DNA of 64,000 bases from Saprospiraceae bacterium (GCA_020631235.1 JAHDHQ010000002.1:263675-327674); one strand, 5' to 3'; positions 55,253 to 64,000 are shown, numbered from the stretch's first letter. The notes: a model not told the origin generated them from the letters alone. Numbers and translations: made by a program.

Positions 55253-58159
55253 ATGAGACCAACCTTATTCAAGACATTAGTTTTTCTACTTTTTTCTGTT
55301 CAAGGATTTTCCCAAATTGCGAATGGGACTGTCCTTACACAAAATATTACAGGTACAGATGTAGTAGATGGGTCCAATGTTGACTTATTTGCTATGCTCG
55401 ATGATGGAAAATCTGTCATTGTGGATACTTACACCACATGGTGTGGCCCATGCTGGAGCATACAGCAATCAGGATTATTTGAAATTTTATATCAGCAATA
55501 TGGACCTGAAGGAACTGACCAAATTAGAATCATTGGTGCAGAAGTAGACGCAGGAACCACATTAGCTGACATACAAGGTACAGGAGGTAACACTATTGGT
55601 GATTGGACTGAAGGAGTTCCTTACAATATGATAGATAATGCTGCATGGGGTGCATATTTTCAGACTCCATATTATCCTTCCATTTTTGTTGTTAGACCAG
55701 ATCGTCAAGTATTTGCCATGTATACATCAGATGTCAGAAATTTGTTGTTTAATCAATTATGGTGGGACAGAATTTTAGGTGTTGACGAATATGAGGAGGA
55801 TATAATTTTATTAGGACAATCTCCTAACACTTCAAGTTGTGAAGATCAAGAAATAGCACTCACTACTAGAATCCTCAATACTGGAACTAATGAAATTAAT
55901 TCTGCTAGTTTTAGCATGGATCTTTTTTCTAGTTTTAATGGTACTCAGTATGAATTGTTTGAATCCCAAGACCCATATGAATATATAGGTAGTATTCCAG
56001 TATTTATGTCAGAAACTGTAGATATAACTTCTGCCACTATTAGCGAGACTTCTGCCTTAGTCGTTGCAACTGATATCATTAATGGTATTCAATTGGAAGA
56101 AGATGTAATGATCTCATCTAGTGTTCAATCATTTATCCCAACAGTAAGTACAAATATGATTAATATCACCGTAGTTACTGACTATTATCCTGCAGAAACT
56201 ACTGGTCGATTATTGGATGAAAATGGAGATGAAATCTTTTCTTTTGGTCCTTTTCAAGCCGGGACTGAAGATCAATATGGTGGTGGTGGACCAGATGCTT
56301 TGAGAGCTCATGAATTTATAGTCGAACTGCCTGGTAACCCAACAGAAAATACTTGCTATACTGTAGAGGTTTTTGATTCTTTCGGAGATGGTATGGGAGG
56401 CATACCAAATGGAGTGGATATTACACCAGGAGTAGCTTTCTTGAGTGATGAAGGCATTCTTTTGAAGCCCATCATTGAACCATCAAATTTCGGAACAGAA
56501 ATAGCTATGGAGTTTAGAAGAACACCTGATGCCTCTATGCTAGATCTTGATGGAGATGGAGTGATTGCCGCAGAAGATTGCGATGATGATAATGCAGACA
56601 TTTACCCCGGTAATGACGAAACACCCTATAATGGTATTGATGATGACTGTGATGAAGCTACTCCAGATGATGATTTAGATGGGGATGGATATGGCATTGC
56701 AGATGATTGTGACGATACTAACGCCGATCTTAATCCAGCTGCGACTGAGATTCCAAACAACGATGTAGATGAAGATTGTGACGGTGAGGCATTAGTCATC
56801 GATGAAGATGGGGACGGTTTTAATTCCGATGAAGACTGTGATGACCTCGATGCCAGTATAAATCCGGGATCGGAGGAGATCCCTAATAATGACGTGGATG
56901 AAGATTGTGATGGTGAAGCTTTAGTTATAGACGAAGATGGTGATGGATTTAATTCTGATGAAGACTGTGATGATAATGATCCAGACATTAATCCAGGAGA
57001 AACAGAAATTCCAAATAATGATGTAGATGAAAATTGTGATGGAGAATTAGGAATTGTGGATAATGATGGAGATGGATTCCCTTCAGATGAAGACTGTAAT
57101 GATTCTAACCCTGATGTAAACCCTGGTGCTGAGGAAATTCCTAATAATGATGTGGATGAAGATTGTGATGGCGAGATCTTAATCATTGATGAAGATGGTG
57201 ATGGATTTAATTCCGATGAAGACTGTGATGACTCAGACGCGACAATAAATCCGGCAGCTCCTGAGATTCCTAACAATGATATCGATGAAGATTGCGATGG
57301 TGAAGCATTAGTGATCGATGAAGACGGTGACGGATATAACTCTGATGAAGATTGTGACGATTCTAATGCAGACGTAAACCCTGGCACAGAAGAAATACCA
57401 AACAACGATGTGGATGAAGATTGTGATGGGGAAGCATTAGTTATCGATGATGATGGCGATGGATACAATTCTGATGAAGATTGTGACGATTCTAATGCGG
57501 ATATTAACCCTGCTGCTGAAGAAATACCAAACAATGATATTGATGAAGATTGTGATGGAGAAGCATTAGTCATCGATGATGATGGGGATGGATACAATTC
57601 TGATGAAGATTGTGACGATTCTAATGCCGATATTAACCCAGGAGCAGAAGAACTTTGTGATGGCTTAGATAATAATTGTGATGGTCAAGCAGATGAAGGC
57701 TTAGAAATAATCGAATATTACGTAGATAGCGATATGGATGGTTTTGGAGATGCAAACAATGCAGTTTCTGATTGTGTACAACCTGCTGGAACTGTAGAAA
57801 ATGCTGAAGATTGTGATGACTCAGATCCAAATATAAATCCAAATGCGCAAGAAATAGCTAATAATGGAATTGATGAAGATTGTGATGGTATGGATTTAGT
57901 TTCAAGCACGCACAACCTAGGTAATTCCGTGATAGATGTTTATCCTAATCCGGCTAATGAAAGCTTATTTATCGAACAAGATGGAGTTAAAAACTTGAAT
58001 TATGCAATGATTAGTTTATCAGGTCAATTAGTGATCAATGGCCAGACAGATAATGCCAAAACAATGATCAATACTCAAGACCTAACAAAAGGTATGTATT
58101 TGTTAAAAGTTGTTGATAATCAGGGAAATCAAATGATTGAAAAGATTATTATTGACTAA
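55253..58159 (+). CDS. T9SS-secreted thioredoxin-like protein with MopE-type repeats, 968 aa
   Basis: I chose the ATG at 55253 because it opens a good signal peptide (MRPTLFKTLVFLLFSVQGFSQ); a frame extension to a TTG at 55220 is not convincing. Residues about 25-180 are thioredoxin-like with the redox motif WCGPCW at about residue 63 and a later cis-Pro-like YPSIFVV. Residues 180-430 are a beta-rich domain. Ten Asp-rich units of about 43 aa then follow, of the pattern DEDGDGFNSDEDCDD...NPGxEEIPNNDVDEDCDGE, matching the putative metal-binding MopE motif family. The protein ends in a T9SS sorting domain (VDVYPNPANESLFIEQ ... EKIIID). It is likely an extracellular or surface redox protein with a Ca2+- or metal-binding stalk; the substrate is unknown. 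A terminator follows. Confidence 0.85.
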   Translation: MRPTLFKTLVFLLFSVQGFSQIANGTVLTQNITGTDVVDGSNVDLFAMLDDGKSVIVDTYTTWCGPCWSIQQSGLFEILYQQYGPEGTDQIRIIGAEVDAGTTLADIQGTGGNTIGDWTEGVPYNMIDNAAWGAYFQTPYYPSIFVVRPDRQVFAMYTSDVRNLLFNQLWWDRILGVDEYEEDIILLGQSPNTSSCEDQEIALTTRILNTGTNEINSASFSMDLFSSFNGTQYELFESQDPYEYIGSIPVFMSETVDITSATISETSALVVATDIINGIQLEEDVMISSSVQSFIPTVSTNMINITVVTDYYPAETTGRLLDENGDEIFSFGPFQAGTEDQYGGGGPDALRAHEFIVELPGNPTENTCYTVEVFDSFGDGMGGIPNGVDITPGVAFLSDEGILLKPIIEPSNFGTEIAMEFRRTPDASMLDLDGDGVIAAEDCDDDNADIYPGNDETPYNGIDDDCDEATPDDDLDGDGYGIADDCDDTNADLNPAATEIPNNDVDEDCDGEALVIDEDGDGFNSDEDCDDLDASINPGSEEIPNNDVDEDCDGEALVIDEDGDGFNSDEDCDDNDPDINPGETEIPNNDVDENCDGELGIVDNDGDGFPSDEDCNDSNPDVNPGAEEIPNNDVDEDCDGEILIIDEDGDGFNSDEDCDDSDATINPAAPEIPNNDIDEDCDGEALVIDEDGDGYNSDEDCDDSNADVNPGTEEIPNNDVDEDCDGEALVIDDDGDGYNSDEDCDDSNADINPAAEEIPNNDIDEDCDGEALVIDDDGDGYNSDEDCDDSNADINPGAEELCDGLDNNCDGQADEGLEIIEYYVDSDMDGFGDANNAVSDCVQPAGTVENAEDCDDSDPNINPNAQEIANNGIDEDCDGMDLVSSTHNLGNSVIDVYPNPANESLFIEQDGVKNLNYAMISLSGQLVINGQTDNAKTMINTQDLTKGMYLLKVVDNQGNQMIEKIIID
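56535..57895 (+). repeat. About ten MopE-like acidic repeats (period about 43 aa, 129 bp)
   Basis: Units share D-x-DGDG-(F/Y)-NSDEDCDD, then NPG-x-EEIPNND(V/I)DEDCDGE. Units 2-8 are close copies and the first, ninth and tenth are diverged. Each has two Cys and a DxDGDG loop. In family members such loops are thought to bind metal, but here metal binding is an inference from the loop. Confidence 0.85.
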
Positions 58160-58181
58160 ATTATATTTATTCTATTTGAAG

Positions 58182-58209
58182 AAAAAGGAGGCTTGATAGC
58201 CTCCTTTTT
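58182..58209 (+). terminator. Rho-independent terminator of the thioredoxin/MopE gene
   Basis: A perfect 11-bp stem AAAAAGGAGGC / GCCTCCTTTTT with a six-base loop lies 22 bases after the stop at 58159 and ends in a T run (TTTTTTTG). Confidence 0.85.
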
Positions 58210-58287
58210 TTGTTTGTCGAATAATATAAAGAGAAGCCCGATACTTCTACAATATCTTTACGTCATAATACCAAACACCACAATTTT

Positions 58288-58692
58288 ATGCGAGGACTAG
58301 TTAGATTTCTTATTATGTTCGGACCGATGATTTTCCGGCAAATACAAAAGTATCAAAGAAATCAACAAAGGAAACAGCGACACGATCCATACCCTGAAAA
58401 TCGTAATATAAGCAACGATTCAAGCAAAGAAAATCAAGCAACAAGAAAGCAAGAAATATTAAGTGAGGAAGAACGAAATTTCAGGATGAAGGAAGAGGAG
58501 TTTATGCTTGACAAAGAAGTGCAAAATAACACTGAGGAAATGGAACTGAATATAGAGGAATATTTATCTGAAAAAAATCAAGAATTCGATACTAATTCAA
58601 AGCAAATTAAAGAAGAACAAAAGGAATCTCCTATTAGCCAAAACAAGCCTTTCAATATAAGAGATTTGTTTGTCAAAGAAGTTGAGGATTAA
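58288..58692 (+). CDS. Small hypothetical protein, 134 aa
   Basis: The ATG at 58288 starts a short N-terminal stretch with a partly hydrophobic helix (GLVRFLIMFGPMIF), then a highly charged, low-complexity chain rich in Gln, Lys, Glu and Asn (for example NRNISNDSSKENQ). The end, NIRDLFVKEVED, may be a short conserved tail. I do not recognise a family with confidence. The layout (one membrane-associating helix and a disordered charged tail) resembles small uncharacterised Bacteroidota inner-membrane proteins. It follows a terminator and converges with the peptidyl-prolyl isomerase gene. Confidence 0.7.
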   Translation: MRGLVRFLIMFGPMIFRQIQKYQRNQQRKQRHDPYPENRNISNDSSKENQATRKQEILSEEERNFRMKEEEFMLDKEVQNNTEEMELNIEEYLSEKNQEFDTNSKQIKEEQKESPISQNKPFNIRDLFVKEVED

Positions 58693-58702
58693 TAGCATTA
58701 AA

Positions 58703-58750
58703 CTACCCTAAATAATTATTTAACTATAACGTAATATTATTTTTGGGTAG
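58703..58750. terminator. Possible bidirectional terminator between convergent genes
   Basis: CTACCC (58703-58708) and GGGTAG (58745-58750) pair to form a stem enclosing an AT-rich interior that can pair further. The element lies between the convergent 134-aa and isomerase genes and could end both transcripts. The stem is short and the interior loose, so it is uncertain. Confidence 0.4.
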
Positions 58751-58842
58751 CTTAAATTAAATTTACTGCATCATAATCCATAAGGCTTTATTGGTGCCAT
58801 TAGAAATTCTAATGCTTAAAAATATTGTGTGATGTCTTGTGG

Positions 58843-59274
58843 CTATTCTACAATAATAATCTTATCTATTTTATCTCCTTGGCGTATATCATCTATTACA
58901 TCAAGTCCTTCAAATACTCGTCCAAAACAGGTATGTACTCTGTCTAAATGAGCCGTGTTATCTCTACTGTGACAGATAAAAAACTGTGATCCACCGGTAT
59001 TTTTTCCTGCATGGGCCATAGATAAAACACCGCGATCATGAAATTGATTTTCACCATCTAATTCACAGTCAATTTGATAGCCTGGGCCTCCAGACCCAAT
59101 TCCATCTGGGCATCCGCCTTGAATAACGAAATTAGGAATCACCCGATGAAAATTTAAGCCATCGTAATAGCCTTTCTTTGACAAATCTATAAAGTTTTTC
59201 ACTGTTCCCGGAGCGTCATTTTCGAAAAACTCAACCTTCATCAATCCTTTTTCTGTATGTATTTCTGCAGTCAT
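58843..59274 (-). CDS. Cyclophilin-type peptidyl-prolyl cis-trans isomerase, 143 aa
   Basis: This enzyme catalyses cis-trans isomerisation of Xaa-Pro bonds and assists folding. The frame spans a complete short cyclophilin: FHRVIPNFVIQGG with the catalytic Arg and Gln, GVLSMAHAGKNTGGSQFFI, and HLDRVHTCFGRV in the place of the usual HLDGxHTVFG substrate-pocket motif. No signal peptide is present, so it is likely cytoplasmic. The length is near the minimum for the small bacterial form. The ATG at 59274 is the natural start. The gene is convergent with the 134-aa gene and divergent from the histidine kinase gene, so it is likely monocistronic. Confidence 0.95.
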   Translation of the reverse strand: MTAEIHTEKGLMKVEFFENDAPGTVKNFIDLSKKGYYDGLNFHRVIPNFVIQGGCPDGIGSGGPGYQIDCELDGENQFHDRGVLSMAHAGKNTGGSQFFICHSRDNTAHLDRVHTCFGRVFEGLDVIDDIRQGDKIDKIIIVE

Positions 59275-59437
59275 AATAAGTGTAAATATTAAACTACAAA
59301 AATAAGATTTTGAAGATCACTAAAGATTATTTTAATAATATTTAATGATACATTCTAATATCAAAATAGGAAAGTAAAGATCTTATCCATACAATAGCAT
59401 CCAACATAAGATATCAGATTAATTAGTAGTTTTAAGC

Positions 59438-62400
59438 ATGATTTTTATACGCATGAAATCATTACTTACATTTTGCATATCCCTCATTTTTTGGAGCTTA
59501 TATGCTGTCCAAGCCTTTGCACAAAATCCTGCATCGATTCATTTTGAACCCAATAGTATAAATTTACCTTTTGCTTCAGTCTTTGGTGAAATAATGGAAG
59601 ATTCTTTGGGTATACTATGGTTAGGAACAGAATCAGGCCTTTATTCATATGATGGAACGACATTTACTCTTGCTCCAAAGGAAGAGACCATCAATAGCCC
59701 TTATGTCATCAATAGCTTTATGTTACCAAATGACATAATCTTAGGTCAAAATAGCTCGGATCACATAGTTATCAAACATTCAAATGATGATACGCTTAGA
59801 AACTTCATACCGGTAGACTCATTGAAAAACTTAAATTGCCAACTTCTAGATCATCATAAAAACAAAATTGTCTTTTCCGCAAAAAAAACTCAATCATCTC
59901 GCATAGCATATATATATTCCTACGATTTCGATCGGCATTTACTTTTATTACAATCTACAATCGATTACTTAGAAGAAAGAAACGGCTCACCCCTCGTTTT
60001 TTATTCCCATTCAGGCGACTTATTTTGTGTAAAAGATGATTACAAAGATAAATCTATAGATTCCATATATAGTGTTGATAGCAAGTTCAGATTAGAAAAA
60101 TCTATTAAATCTAACAACATATTTTTCACAGGAGTAAACCCAAAATTTCTCAAAACCAAAGATTACTTTATCATCCCGAGAAAAGTTTCGTTTAGAAACA
60201 TGCAAATAAGCGACATTAATCAGCCTAGCTTACTATTAAGAAATGAAAATCTTTCAAAATTCCCACAAATAAATCATATTCTACTTGATAAATTAGGAGA
60301 ACAATGGGCCTCATTTGAAGAGGGTTTAATTGGTCTTGATTCCCAATTAATTCCCGTAAAGAATAAACTATATTTCAAAGGTGAATTTATCAATAGCCTG
60401 ATGCAAGATAAGCGTCAAAATTATTGGCTTGGCACAGGAGGGGATGGATTGCATTTTATCCCAAATATTAATACCAGGATATTTAATCAAAACAACTCGA
60501 TCTTGGATGATGATGAAATAAAATTTATTAAGAAATGGAAAAATCATATTCTAATTATCCTGGAATCTGGGTCAGTATATAATTTTCACGATAATGAACT
60601 TAAACTTGTTGGTCAACATGCGGATTTAGGCAAAACATCAATGGTCGTAAATAAAAATAATGAGGAGTTTATTTATGTTCATGAAGACAAAAACGCACCC
60701 ACTAAATTGGTTGAAATTGAAGTAAATGGAGTGCCATTTATTAACAATTTGACCAAATCCATCCATAGTTTAAAGCTGTTTGATACTGAATCAGGGAATA
60801 TACAATTTATAAAAAAGGCATTAGATTTTAGGACACCTGAAGTAAATACTATTAGGAATTTTGTTTATGATAGCACAAGTAATAAATTGTATTTCAGTAC
60901 AATGCTTGGGACTTTTAAAGAACAAAAGAAAAACACTCAAAACCAAAATGAACTAAATAAAATATCACCCAAAAGTTCAATCGTAATTTTGAAAGATAAA
61001 TTCTCATCAAACATCTGGTTAGAGGAGCGAAATAAATTATCTAACTATAGAATTAATCAAAAAACAGCAAAACATTCATTTGTCAAATCGTATAATATAA
61101 AAGCAAGAAAAATCATACAAACTAAAGATTCTTCGATATGGGTATTATCTAACAACGATGGAGTTTTCAGAATTAAAAATGACAGTGTATACGAACATTT
61201 AACCACTGAAAATGGACTATTGTGGGATTTTAATAAAATAATGCACGAAGATGGTGACTCAACCATCTTTATTGGAGGAACAAGAGGAATAACTGCATAC
61301 AATTTCTACAACAACAGACTTTCTTATTACACAAAGAAAGACGGTCTATTTTCTTCAACAATAAATGCTATAGAAACGACAAAAGACCATCTGCTAGTAG
61401 GCACTAAGGTGGGTTTATACTCTTTAGATTTAAAGAAAAATAAAGAAGAATTTACTGAATATCCGATTATTACAGACGTTCAGATATGGGGTAAATCTGT
61501 TGAACACCTGGAAAAAAAGTTAAGTCTAAAGAACAAAGAAAATAATCTCTTAATCAAGTTTAGATCTAACTCGATAGGTTCTTTAGGTCTCTCCAAATTT
61601 GAATATAGAATAATTGGAATTGACTCTATCTGGCAACAAATACCAAATAAACAAAATGAACTACGTGTACCACAGTTAAGTCCCGGGCAATATAAATTTC
61701 AAGTTAGAATTACAGATGAGATAAATAAAAATAACTACTCTAAGATAGCTGAGATTGCTATAAAATTGAATCCTCCCTACTGGCAAAAATGGTGGTTTCT
61801 ACTCAGTTCGGGAATTTTCATTTTTACCTTAACTGGACTATATTTTAACCAAAGAGCGAATAGGAAACAACAACAAATCCAAAAAGAAAATGAGTTAGAA
61901 AGAAAAATCCAATACCTGAAAGCAGATGCACTCAAATCTCAAATGAATCCCCATTTTATTTTTAATGCGCTCAATGCAATCCAATTGTTCTTCATCAAAA
62001 ATGATCAGGAATCAGCTATGAAATATTTAACCAAGTTTTCAAAGTTGATCAGATTTAATTTTGACAATGCTAATATGGAAGCCATTGCATTATCTAGCGA
62101 AATCCAATTTCTAAAAACCTATTTAGAATTAGAAGCGCTGAGATTTGATAATAAAGTAAGCATTTCTGTAGACATTGAAGAGCATCTAGAGGACAGCCAA
62201 CATTTAATTCCTCCCCTACTCATACAACCTATTATCGAAAATTCGTTTAAACATGGATTGTTACACAAAAAAGAAAAAGGATCCTTCAAACTTCAAATTT
62301 CCGAGCAGGAAGGATATGTATTAATACAAATTATAGATAATGGCATCGGCATTGAACAAACAAAAAAACAACAAGCCAATGGTAATACGCATAAAAGGAA

Positions 62401-62551
62401 TAGTACTGATGTAATCAACGAGCGGATTAAATTATTTAATCAACTAAATAATGCGCAAATAAGCATGCATACTGAAAACTTAAAAGATCAAAATCCTAAT
62501 ACTGAAGGTACAATAACCACTTTTAAAATTTACCTAGCTAACCATGACTAA
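59438..62551 (+). CDS. LytS-type sensor histidine kinase with periplasmic propeller, 1037 aa
   Basis: The first ATG (59438) gives MIFIRMKSLLTFC; the internal ATG at 59453 (codon 6) gives a cleaner signal peptide, so that start is equally likely. Residues about 30-690 carry two-component regulator propeller repeats (EDSLGILWLGTESGLYSYDG, GTRGITAYN). Residues about 690-780 look like a Y_Y_Y domain (FEYRIIGIDSIWQQIP). A single membrane helix follows at about 785-806. The kinase part is of the pfam06580 class: QMNPHFIFNALNAIQ with the phospho-acceptor His839, IIENSFKHG as the N box near 935, and DNGIGIE as the G1 box near 967. It senses an unknown extracellular or periplasmic signal and phosphorylates the regulator encoded next to it, whose start overlaps its end by 8 bp. 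Confidence 0.92.
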   Translation: MIFIRMKSLLTFCISLIFWSLYAVQAFAQNPASIHFEPNSINLPFASVFGEIMEDSLGILWLGTESGLYSYDGTTFTLAPKEETINSPYVINSFMLPNDIILGQNSSDHIVIKHSNDDTLRNFIPVDSLKNLNCQLLDHHKNKIVFSAKKTQSSRIAYIYSYDFDRHLLLLQSTIDYLEERNGSPLVFYSHSGDLFCVKDDYKDKSIDSIYSVDSKFRLEKSIKSNNIFFTGVNPKFLKTKDYFIIPRKVSFRNMQISDINQPSLLLRNENLSKFPQINHILLDKLGEQWASFEEGLIGLDSQLIPVKNKLYFKGEFINSLMQDKRQNYWLGTGGDGLHFIPNINTRIFNQNNSILDDDEIKFIKKWKNHILIILESGSVYNFHDNELKLVGQHADLGKTSMVVNKNNEEFIYVHEDKNAPTKLVEIEVNGVPFINNLTKSIHSLKLFDTESGNIQFIKKALDFRTPEVNTIRNFVYDSTSNKLYFSTMLGTFKEQKKNTQNQNELNKISPKSSIVILKDKFSSNIWLEERNKLSNYRINQKTAKHSFVKSYNIKARKIIQTKDSSIWVLSNNDGVFRIKNDSVYEHLTTENGLLWDFNKIMHEDGDSTIFIGGTRGITAYNFYNNRLSYYTKKDGLFSSTINAIETTKDHLLVGTKVGLYSLDLKKNKEEFTEYPIITDVQIWGKSVEHLEKKLSLKNKENNLLIKFRSNSIGSLGLSKFEYRIIGIDSIWQQIPNKQNELRVPQLSPGQYKFQVRITDEINKNNYSKIAEIAIKLNPPYWQKWWFLLSSGIFIFTLTGLYFNQRANRKQQQIQKENELERKIQYLKADALKSQMNPHFIFNALNAIQLFFIKNDQESAMKYLTKFSKLIRFNFDNANMEAIALSSEIQFLKTYLELEALRFDNKVSISVDIEEHLEDSQHLIPPLLIQPIIENSFKHGLLHKKEKGSFKLQISEQEGYVLIQIIDNGIGIEQTKKQQANGNTHKRNSTDVINERIKLFNQLNNAQISMHTENLKDQNPNTEGTITTFKIYLANHD

Positions 62552-63290
62552 ACTGAAAGCCCTAATTGTAGAAGACGAATTACCAAGTGCCCAATTTCTT
62601 CGAGAATTACTACATACGTATTGTCCAAATGTCCAAGTTATAGGGCATAAAAACAATGTGTCTGACGCGATAGTCTTTATAGAAAATTATAAACCTAATT
62701 TGGTGTTTCTAGATATAGAATTACCCGGTAAAAATGGCTTTTCACTGCTTTCTCATTATGATTCCTTGGATTTCATGGTCATTTTCACAACCGCTTATAG
62801 CCAATATGCCATAAAGGCTTTGAGGGCTTCAGCTATTGACTACCTAATTAAACCTATTGATATCGACGAACTTAAAAATGCGGTACAAGCGGCCTTGAGA
62901 AATGTATCTTCGTTTAACGAACGCATTGATCAATACAAAAGAAATATCAAAGCTAGTCCAGAAAATAAAAAAATAATAATCCCCATATCTAGAGGCTTTG
63001 AATTTTTAACCATCCAAAACATTTGCTATTGCCGAGCCGATGGCAGATACACTGATTTTTACATGGATGACAAAACAAAGAAAATAGCATCTAAATCTAT
63101 TAGTGAGTTGGAAGACATCCTTACCGATCATCATTTTTTCAAAATTCACAGATCGATTATTATCAATTTGGACAAAATAGAAAAATACTCCATTGCAAAA
63201 ACGTGTACTGTAACTATGACAGATGGAGCGAACCTGCCTGTTTCTAATTCAAATAGAGTTCAATTTGAACAAATATTGAAGACAATATAA
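62544..63290 (+). CDS. LytTR-family response regulator, 248 aa
   Basis: The N-terminal receiver domain (residues 1-120) has the acidic pair E10/D11, the phospho-acceptor Asp57 in VFLDIELPGKNG, a Thr at FTTAYS and the conserved Lys in YLIKPI. The C-terminal part (about 140-245) is a LytTR DNA-binding domain with ICYCRADGRYTDFY and FFKIHRSIIINLDKIEKYS. The start codon overlaps the stop of the histidine kinase gene (ATGACTAA), indicating translational coupling. LytTR regulators usually bind pairs of direct repeats of about 9 bp. No such pair was identified confidently in this window, so its targets are unknown. Confidence 0.95.
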   Translation: MTKLKALIVEDELPSAQFLRELLHTYCPNVQVIGHKNNVSDAIVFIENYKPNLVFLDIELPGKNGFSLLSHYDSLDFMVIFTTAYSQYAIKALRASAIDYLIKPIDIDELKNAVQAALRNVSSFNERIDQYKRNIKASPENKKIIIPISRGFEFLTIQNICYCRADGRYTDFYMDDKTKKIASKSISELEDILTDHHFFKIHRSIIINLDKIEKYSIAKTCTVTMTDGANLPVSNSNRVQFEQILKTI

Positions 63291-63553
63291 TAAGCTAAGT
63301 TTATTAAAAATTTGCTTAATAACTTAAAACGCAAATTTCGTTACAAAATAGGCGCCACTCGTTACTTTTTAGTGAATACCAATATTTAGTGATTTAAATT
63401 GCTTTCAGTTAACACATCAAACTAGTCAATCATTAACTGTTAAGACTATGGTCTTAGTGATATCATTGGTTAAAGAATCAAAAAAAGGGTATTAACTTTC
63501 ATTACAGCACCTCCATTAGTTCAGAAAAGAAAACAAAAAAACATTTGAGGTTT

Positions 63554-63618
63554 TAGGCGCATTTAGCTAAGGGTAGTTAAACGTAAATTACAGCTATGCG
63601 CCTATGTTTTTCTTTTCA
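63554..63618 (+). terminator. Hairpin with T-rich tail, terminator or small RNA end
   Basis: TAGGCGCAT (63554-63562) pairs perfectly with ATGCGCCTA (63596-63604). An inner AGCT / AGCT pairing lies above a small asymmetric bulge. The sequence continues with TGTTTTTCTTTT. The stem is GC-richer than its surroundings. It lies about 260 bp after the response regulator gene, so it may end that transcript or belong to an uncharacterised RNA. Confidence 0.4.
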
Positions 63619-63947
63619 TAATATCTTCTGTAAGTGATTCATAATCTTCCTCCGTTAATCTCGGCTTTTTAACTGAGAAAAATTGCACTTTTTACATTCT
63701 AAATAAAAAAATAGAATCTTACAAAATCCAGTTAAAACTGTAGATACCCTCCAAAATTAAGACACTGATAAACCTAAATCTAAGCCATCAAATCATTAAT
63801 GTGTTTACTTTCTTCAGGGAACAGACAATTATAAATAAATCTTGAATATTGCGCATAGATTCATAGGTTAATTATTAATTTAAAGCTAAAGAGTAACTTA
63901 TCAACCATTTATAAATAGAAGAAAAATTATTTCAATATGGAGTGTAT

Positions 63948-64000
63948 TGTAGTTACCCCCTTTGTTAGGACAGTTTTTCAATAATTTTCATTTATAAAAT
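63948..64000 (+). mobile_element. Possible left end of an IS3-family insertion sequence (cut by window edge)
   Basis: From 63948 the plus strand reads TGTAGTTACCCCC-TTTGTTAGGACAGT. The pattern TG-x3-TTACCC ... GGACA is that of IS3-family left terminal repeats such as TGATCCTACCC ... GGACAC. The transposase genes would lie beyond base 64000 and are not visible, so the call rests on this short pattern only. Confidence 0.3.

Larger units (their letters stand above)
63291..64000. other. Gene-free right flank with hairpin, coding remnants and a possible IS end
   Basis: No intact gene was found in these 710 bp. They hold a GC-richer hairpin (63554-63604) with a T-rich tail. They also hold two short minus-strand coding-like stretches: 63602-63688, 28 codons from a GTG, containing KKPRLTEEDYESLTEDIMKR; and 63780-63860, without a start codon, containing YSRFIYNCLFPEESKHIND. 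At 63948 there is a sequence like the left end of an IS3-family element. The short stretches could be degraded genes; their families are not recognised. Confidence 0.4.

Noticed and set aside
56626..57597. A 323-codon open frame on the minus strand, opposite the MopE-like repeats, rich in Ser and Pro
   Set aside because: It is the shadow of Asp-rich repeats: GAT/GAC codons read backwards give Ser/Ile-type codons without stops. Its repeats mirror those of the real gene, it has no promoter or start context, and the plus-strand frame has a signal peptide and a sorting domain.

Overview
The window reads as chromosomal DNA of a marine or environmental Bacteroidota, most likely of the Saprospiria (inference). 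The evidence is low GC, no Shine-Dalgarno-like starts, TAnnTTTG-type -7 boxes, C-terminal type IX secretion (T9SS) sorting domains of the 'LYPNPT...KLIKLD' kind, and giant surface proteins built from SprB-like, DUF11 and SdrD-B-like modules. No rRNA, tRNA or CRISPR array was seen.

Left 54 kb (minus strand): five very large secreted or surface proteins follow one another head to tail. In transcription order they are: a 332-aa predicted propeller protein (53889-54887); a 2801-aa protein with a DUF7948-like head, SBBP-type propeller and Ig/PKD-like repeats (45343-53748), which has no recognisable T9SS tail; a 4100-aa adhesin with a putative Cys-Gln thioester domain and ten copies of a ~103-aa module (32699-45001); its 2718-aa tandem paralogue (24108-32264); a 7184-aa protein with 23 SprB-like repeats and about 20 DUF11 repeats (2179-23733); and the N-terminal 653 codons of another (1-1961) that runs off the left edge. 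Four of the large genes have their own hairpin terminator.

All five large genes, including the partial one, carry upstream a version of one inverted repeat, AACATATTA-N10-TAATATGTT, usually next to a -7-like box. This suggests one regulator controls the whole set as a regulon of separate transcripts, which is the most notable finding here. The SprB block of the 7184-aa protein also has a higher-order organisation: four module types in fixed order A-B-C-D, repeated with a period of 305 residues.

Right 9 kb: a plus-strand thioredoxin-like/MopE-like repeat/T9SS protein (55253-58159), a small hypothetical protein (58288-58692), a minus-strand cyclophilin-type peptidyl-prolyl isomerase (58843-59274), and an overlapping two-component pair, a LytS-type propeller-sensor histidine kinase and a LytTR response regulator (59438-63290). 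The last 710 bp hold no intact gene. They contain a GC-richer hairpin, short coding-like remnants and, at the edge, a sequence resembling an IS3-family terminal inverted repeat.

The adhesins are probably exported by the Sec and T9SS machineries and displayed on the surface for adhesion, aggregation or matrix formation. The propeller protein and the two-component pair could serve the same surface programme, but nothing in the sequence proves that link.
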